Positions 6,687 through 9,716 of a stretch of DNA of 9,716 bases are shown in pieces. The notes below the pieces were generated by a model that worked only from the letters and a program-made list of their open reading frames with translations, had not been told where the DNA came from and searched no databases. Source of the stretch: Desulfurococcales archaeon ex4484_217_1 (GTDB lineage Archaea > Thermoproteota > Thermoprotei_A > EX4484-217-1). A program made the translations under genes and the position numbers. How positions within the stretch are numbered: position 1 is the stretch's first letter; each line of letters begins with the position of its first letter. The stretch is taken from contig NJED01000023.1 in NCBI GenBank assembly GCA_002254745.1, forward strand, positions 1 to 9,716, read 5' to 3'.

Positions 6687-7325
6687 ATGAGCACAAGCTC
6701 CCTACCTTCAATTGAAGAATGGCAGCCTAGAACTAAAGTAGGTAGAATGGTTAAGGAAGGTAAAATAGTTTCACTGGATGAAGTATTTGAATCAAATCTT
6801 AGAATAACGGAGCCAGAAATAGTAGATTACCTTATGCCCGATTTAAAACATGAAGTAATAGACATAGGTATTGTTCAAAAACAAACAGATGCGGGAGAAA
6901 TAACAAGGTTTAAAGCAATAGTCGTTATAGGGAATATGGACGGCTATGTAGGTATTGGTGCAGGAAAAGCTAGACAACTTCGCTTCGCAATACAGAAAGC
7001 AATCCAAGATGCTAAACTAAAAATAATCCCTGTTAAAAGAGGCTGCGGAAGCTGGGAATGCCGTTGTGGAGAACCACATTCCCTACCCTTTACAGTTAGA
7101 GGAAAAAGTGGAAGCGTCGAAGTTATACTTAAACCTGCACCTAAAGGCACAGGACTAGTTATAGGTGATATAGGTAAGAAGGTTTTGAAATATGCTGGTA
7201 TAAAAGACATTTGGTCACGTACACGCGGGGAAACAAGAACATCATATAACTTCGCTATGGCAGTTTATAATGCATTAAAAATGACTTATAAAATAGTTAC
7301 ACCGGAAGACTGGGCTAGGGGTTAA
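6687..7325 (+). CDS. rps5: Small-subunit ribosomal protein uS5
   Basis: Small-subunit protein at the mRNA entry channel and decoding-accuracy region. The 212 residues match archaeal uS5. The N-terminal extension (1-54) contains EEWQPRTKVGRMVKEGKIVS (10-29). The double-stranded RNA-binding-like domain (about 55-118) includes FKAIVVIGNMDGYVGIGAGK (75-94). The cysteine-bearing turn CGSWECRCGEPHS (120-132), usual in archaea and eukaryotes, comes next. The C-terminal ribosomal-S5 domain has FTVRGKSGSVEVILKPAPKG (135-154) and the GIKDIWSRTRGETRTSYNFA segment (171-190). A modest gtgg (6677-6680) precedes the ATG. It lies 12 bases after uL18 and 5 before uL30. Confidence 0.99.
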   Translation: MSTSSLPSIEEWQPRTKVGRMVKEGKIVSLDEVFESNLRITEPEIVDYLMPDLKHEVIDIGIVQKQTDAGEITRFKAIVVIGNMDGYVGIGAGKARQLRFAIQKAIQDAKLKIIPVKRGCGSWECRCGEPHSLPFTVRGKSGSVEVILKPAPKGTGLVIGDIGKKVLKYAGIKDIWSRTRGETRTSYNFAMAVYNALKMTYKIVTPEDWARG

Positions 7326-7330
7326 AGTTT

Positions 7331-7810
7331 ATGCCACTATATGCTGTTATTAGACTTCGAGGAATACCCGATACACCCTACGATATAGAATACACTCTTA
7401 AGCTTCTCAGACTACATAAGAAATTTCATTGTGTACTAGTTTACTCGGATAATCCAGGTATAGAAGGTATGTTGTTTAAAGTGAAAGACTGGATAACTTG
7501 GGGAGAAATAGATAAAGAAACATTAATTAAACTTCTAAGGGGAAGAGGTAGAATACCTGGCAATAAACCCCTAACGGATGAGTATGTTAAAGAAAAACTA
7601 AAACTTCCGGGAGGTATTGAAGAACTAGCCGATAAGCTCCTTAAGGGGGAGTTGAAGCCTAACAAACTAGCTAACTTAGTCAAGCCAGTATTTAGATTGC
7701 ATCCACCAAGAGGAGGATTTAAAGGAACAATAAAGAAACCCTTCGGAGCTGGAGGAGAAACAGGGTATAGAGGAGAAAAGATAAACGAACTACTTAAGAA
7801 AATGATTTAA
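7331..7810 (+). CDS. rpl30: Large-subunit ribosomal protein uL30
   Basis: Large-subunit rRNA-binding protein with the ferredoxin-like uL30 fold. The 159 residues fit the long archaeal/eukaryotic L30/L7 form, not the roughly 60-residue bacterial one. The core is LYAVIRLRGIPDTPYDIEYT (3-22), then LKLLRLHKKFHCVLVYSD (23-40), with the conserved LxRLHxxxHCVxV pattern. The archaeal extension follows: ITWGEIDKETLIKLLRGRGR (55-74) and the C-terminal FRLHPPRGGFKGTIKKPFGA (121-140). The ribosome-binding site is weak (aggggtt, about 7317-7322), so coupling with uS5, whose stop is 5 bases upstream, is likely. It precedes the interrupted uL15 by 11 bases. Nothing in this gene looks damaged. Confidence 0.98.
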   Translation: MPLYAVIRLRGIPDTPYDIEYTLKLLRLHKKFHCVLVYSDNPGIEGMLFKVKDWITWGEIDKETLIKLLRGRGRIPGNKPLTDEYVKEKLKLPGGIEELADKLLKGELKPNKLANLVKPVFRLHPPRGGFKGTIKKPFGAGGETGYRGEKINELLKKMI

Positions 7811-7821
7811 GGCGATACATA

Positions 7822-7989
7822 ATGGTTGTAAGGAGAAGGAAAAAATCGAGAAAACTTAGAGGAAATAGAAGCCACGGTTACGGTAGAATAGGTCAGCATA
7901 GAAAATCTGGGAGCAGAGGAGGCTTCGGAGCCGCAGGTATGCATAAGCATAAGTGGAGCTGGGTTGTAAAAAATCGTTCTAGGTATTAA
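7822..7989 (+). CDS. rpl15: Ribosomal protein uL15, N-terminal part (gene interrupted)
   Basis: uL15 is a late-assembly large-subunit protein with a long glycine- and arginine-rich extension that threads into 23S rRNA. This frame starts normally at ATG 7822, 6 bases after aaggcgat, and encodes 55 residues before TAA 7987-7989. Archaeal uL15 has about 140-155. The start is textbook: VVRRRKKSRKLRGNRSHGYG (2-21), RIGQHRKSGSRGG (22-34), then GMHKHKWSWVVK (39-50). The last five residues (NRSRY) are not family-like. The expected next segment, with a GKHGFxxP-type loop, is missing. The rest of the protein continues in the +1 frame from about 7970. This is an internal deletion with frameshift, or an assembly error at the same place; the sequence alone cannot tell which. 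Confidence 0.9.
   Translation: MVVRRRKKSRKLRGNRSHGYGRIGQHRKSGSRGGFGAAGMHKHKWSWVVKNRSRY
7966..7989 (+). other. uL15 frame junction: A6 run and premature stop
   Basis: The two uL15 frames overlap between 7970 and 7989. The junction holds a run of six A (7968-7973) read as gta-aaa-aat in the upstream frame. A tRNA-Lys on aaa 7969-7971 could re-pair fully on aaa 7970-7972 in the +1 frame, after which atc-gtt-cta-ggt leads into the C-terminal domain. The upstream frame otherwise ends at TAA 7987. What is seen is the run and the frame change; use of the site for recoding is conjecture. A homopolymer run is also a common place for sequencing error. Confidence 0.4.
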
Positions 7990-8221
7990 GGAAATTAATG
8001 TTGGAGAATTAGATGAAATAGCAGATAAACTCCTAAAAGAAGGATTAGCTAAAGTTGAAGAAGGATACATAACAGTGAACGTTCTAGACTTAGGCTACAA
8101 TAAGGTTACGGGGAGAGGGAAGGTAACTAAAAAATTAAAGGTAATAACAAGGTTAATAACGGAATTAGCTAAGAAAAAAATAGAAAAAGCTGGCGGCATA
8201 GTAGAAATTGTTAAGAAATAA
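7970..8221 (+). pseudogene. rpl15: Ribosomal protein uL15, C-terminal part in +1 frame
   Basis: This is the C-terminal domain of the same uL15 gene, shifted +1 relative to the 7822 frame. The frame is open from 7970 to TAA 8219-8221, 83 codons. It reads KIVLGIKEINVGELDEIADK, then continues through an EEGYITVNVLDLGYNKVTGRGKV stretch (given in words: the beta core of the domain) to EKAGGIVEIVKK. These are recognisable uL15 C-terminal features: INVGELDE, LxxLGYNKVxGRG and the KKIEKAGG helix. There is no in-frame ATG, TTG or GTG before GTG 8075, which lies inside the domain, so independent translation of an intact domain is unlikely. Codon use and conservation show no decay, so any lesion is recent, artefactual, or tolerated through recoding. 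Joined by a slip at the A6 run, the product would be 132 residues. Confidence 0.85.
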
Positions 8222-8249
8222 CCTCTGCTAAACCACAGTTCAAGCGCAG
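8222..8249 (+). promoter_or_regulatory. secY leader without a Shine-Dalgarno sequence
   Basis: At 28 bases this is the longest spacer in the window. It contains no GGAG, GAGG or GGTG element ahead of the secY ATGs, unlike most starts here. The only pairing seen is a 4-bp ctgc/gcag inverted repeat (8225-8228 and 8246-8249), too weak to call a hairpin. No TATA-like box or T-rich terminator is apparent in it or in the end of uL15. It may mean weak, leaderless-like or coupled initiation of secY. Confidence 0.3.
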
Positions 8250-9698
8250 ATGATGAAAATGGGGTTCCTAGATGCTCTAGGGAAAATGGCGTATATACTG
8301 CCTTCAGTTAAGAAACCTGAACGTAGACCATCACTATATGAGAGATTTGGATGGACAGGACTCGTTCTACTTCTTTTCCTTATAATGGGTAACGTATACC
8401 TTTACGGTATACCTACAAAAGCTATAATTAGCCCTGAATCGGCTCTAAGCGTTTTCACACTTATCTTCGGTATGAGAACTGGAACGTTAATGATGTTAGG
8501 TATAAGCCCCATTGTAACAGCAGGTATAGTTTTAGAAGTTCTCGTAGGAGCAAAAATAATAGAACTAGACTTAACAGATCCTGAGCAAAGAGAGAAATTT
8601 ACGGCAGCTCAAAAAGGTTTAGCAATAATTTTAGCCATAGTTGAGGCAACAGCATACGCAGTTTCTAATCTAGGTGGCGCATTAAGAACACCTTTAACAC
8701 CTACACAGCAAGTTCTTGTCATAATTCAGCTTGTAATTGCTAGCATTATAGTTTTACTTTTCGATGAACTACTGCAGAAAGGTTGGGGAATAGGCAGTGC
8801 GATTTCCTTATTTATCTTAGCTAATGTTGCTGAAACAGTTACATGGGATATGTTCAGCATTGCACCGGCAATAGGTGGAGCAGGAACGTACTTCGGCATA
8901 ATACCTGAGCTAATTACGAGAATATTTACAGGTAATATTCTCGAAATAGTTATTAGGCAAGGACTACCCGACATAATAGGTTTAGTTGCAACATTAAGCT
9001 TCATGCTATTACTCATATACTTACAAGGTGTTAGAGTAGAAATTCCAGTTACTATTCAAAGATATAGAGGTATAAGATCTAAAATACCTCTAAACTTCCT
9101 CTATGTTGCGAACATACCTGTGCTCTTATTTATGATATTCATATCTGACTACTTATTTTTCGCTAGAATAATATGGTCAAGGTTCAATAGCGACAATAGC
9201 AATGTTTTCCTAAACATTTTAGGTACATTCACCATAAATGAAAAAAATCAATTAGTCACAACAGGTGGTTTAGCATACTACCTCTCTCCGCCTAGAGGAA
9301 TTCTAGGTTTAATAGCTGAACCCATAAGGGTTCTAGTATATACTGTTCTTCTAATTATAGCAGCAATAGTGTTCGGCCTGATGTGGGTTGAAGTCAGCGG
9401 CATGAGTCCAAGGGATCAGGCGGAACAACTTATTAAATCAGGTTTAAACATTCCTGGAATGAGATTAGGTTCAGTTAAAGCTCTTGAAGCATTCCTTTCA
9501 AGGTACATTTATCCTTTAACCCTATTAAGCTCAATAATCGTTGGTGCAATAGCAGCGTTAGCCCATATACTTGGAGTTTTCGGCGGCGGAATGGGCATAC
9601 TTTTAGCTGTGGGAATAATTTACCAATACTACCAGGTAATAGCATACGAGAGAGCTTTAGAAGCATATCCACTTCTTAGAAGACTCATTGGAGAGTAG
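8250..9698 (+). CDS. secY: Protein translocase channel subunit SecY (Sec61 alpha)
   Basis: Pore-forming subunit of the SecYEbeta translocon in the cell membrane, which exports or inserts proteins as they leave the ribosome. The 482 residues fit the archaeal length. Ten membrane segments are readable at roughly 35-53, 78-98, 122-143, 154-172, 180-194, 241-259, 283-304, 360-380, 423-441 and 443-463. The plug region lies between the first two. The signature DELLQKGWGIGSAISLFILA covers 172-191. The ribosome-contacting cytosolic loop GVRVEIPVTIQRYRGIRSKI covers 260-279. The N-terminal amphipathic stretch FLDALGKMAYILPSVKKPER is conserved. Start choice is open: ATGs at 8250, 8253 and 8259 are in frame and none has a clear Shine-Dalgarno sequence. 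MGFLDAL from 8259 is the usual crenarchaeal start. Its stop is 2 bases before the next ATG. Confidence 0.99.
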   Translation: MMKMGFLDALGKMAYILPSVKKPERRPSLYERFGWTGLVLLLFLIMGNVYLYGIPTKAIISPESALSVFTLIFGMRTGTLMMLGISPIVTAGIVLEVLVGAKIIELDLTDPEQREKFTAAQKGLAIILAIVEATAYAVSNLGGALRTPLTPTQQVLVIIQLVIASIIVLLFDELLQKGWGIGSAISLFILANVAETVTWDMFSIAPAIGGAGTYFGIIPELITRIFTGNILEIVIRQGLPDIIGLVATLSFMLLLIYLQGVRVEIPVTIQRYRGIRSKIPLNFLYVANIPVLLFMIFISDYLFFARIIWSRFNSDNSNVFLNILGTFTINEKNQLVTTGGLAYYLSPPRGILGLIAEPIRVLVYTVLLIIAAIVFGLMWVEVSGMSPRDQAEQLIKSGLNIPGMRLGSVKALEAFLSRYIYPLTLLSSIIVGAIAALAHILGVFGGGMGILLAVGIIYQYYQVIAYERALEAYPLLRRLIGE

Positions 9699-9700
9699 AA

Positions 9701-9716
9701 ATGTCTTCGGAGAAAA
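9701..9716 (+). CDS. Start of an unidentified gene downstream of secY (3' cut by window)
   Basis: An ATG at 9701 follows the secY stop by 2 bases and is preceded by ggagag (9690-9695) at 5 bases, a good Shine-Dalgarno sequence. Only five codons, MSSEK, plus one base are visible, too few to identify the product. In many archaea the next gene is adenylate kinase (adk) or an EMC3/DUF106-family membrane protein. MSSEK does not look like the usual start of archaeal adk with its early P-loop, but this is not evidence enough to choose. Confidence 0.5.

Noticed and set aside
7807..8070. 87-codon minus-strand frame opposite uL15
   Set aside because: I considered it as an explanation for the uL15 gap. 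The plus strand carries clear uL15 sequence on both sides of the junction, while this frame resembles nothing I recognise.
7970..8221. Intron or inserted element as the cause of the uL15 split
   Set aside because: An intron or insertion would add sequence between the two halves. Here family sequence is missing and the two frames overlap by 20 bases, so deletion or misassembly fits and insertion does not.
1..9716. CRISPR arrays, tRNA/rRNA genes, transposons, toxin or defence genes, promoters or terminators
   Set aside because: Nothing of the kind is visible. Spacers total very few bases, the longest is 28, and no direct-repeat arrays or T-runs after hairpins were seen.

Overview
The window is a stretch of archaeal chromosome lying entirely within the S10/spc ribosomal-protein supercluster. 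All genes are on the + strand and tightly packed. The order is uL22 (its first few codons lie off the left edge), uS3, uL29, Rpp29 (RNase P), uS17, uL14, uL24, eS4, uL5, uS14, uS8, uL6, eL32, eL19, uL18, uS5, uL30, uL15, SecY, then the first five codons of one more gene at the right edge. The proteins eS4, eL32, eL19 and Rpp29, together with the gene order, make this Archaea beyond reasonable doubt. The sequences read as Thermoproteota (crenarchaeal-type). No aIF1/SUI1 gene lies between uL29 and Rpp29, although many euryarchaeal clusters have one there. The DNA is AT-rich and the coding strand is purine-rich. AGA/AGG dominate for arginine and ATA is frequent for isoleucine, a pattern common in thermophilic archaea. 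Genus cannot be read from this window.

Layout: positions 1-1980 hold the end of the S10-type block (uL22-uS3-uL29-Rpp29-uS17). Positions 1986-8221 hold the spc-type block (uL14 to uL15). Positions 8250-9698 hold secY. Spacers run from a few bases of overlap (uL29/Rpp29 as GTGA, eS4/uL5 as TAATG) to 28 bases (before secY). No spacer is long enough for an obvious promoter, terminator, RNA gene, repeat array or mobile element, so the block is most simply one long transcript. Most starts have a GGTG/GAGG-type Shine-Dalgarno sequence 4-10 bases upstream, often inside the preceding gene. It is weak before uL18 and uL30 and absent before secY.

The one real anomaly is uL15 (7822-8221). Its first 50 or so residues are in one frame and end at a stop at 7987. 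The well-conserved C-terminal half continues in the +1 frame with no start codon of its own until deep inside. The universally conserved middle segment between the WSWVVK stretch and the INVGELDE stretch is absent. This looks like an internal deletion of roughly 44-62 bases (size equal to 2 modulo 3) in an otherwise intact gene. It is either an assembly/sequencing artefact or a real lesion. A +1 slip on the A6 run at the junction would rejoin the halves but would not restore the missing segment.

Functionally the genes encode a large share of both ribosomal subunits, plus the protein-conducting channel that docks on the ribosome and one protein subunit of RNase P. I found no sign of a novel system here. 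Apart from uL15, the region is ordinary conserved housekeeping sequence.
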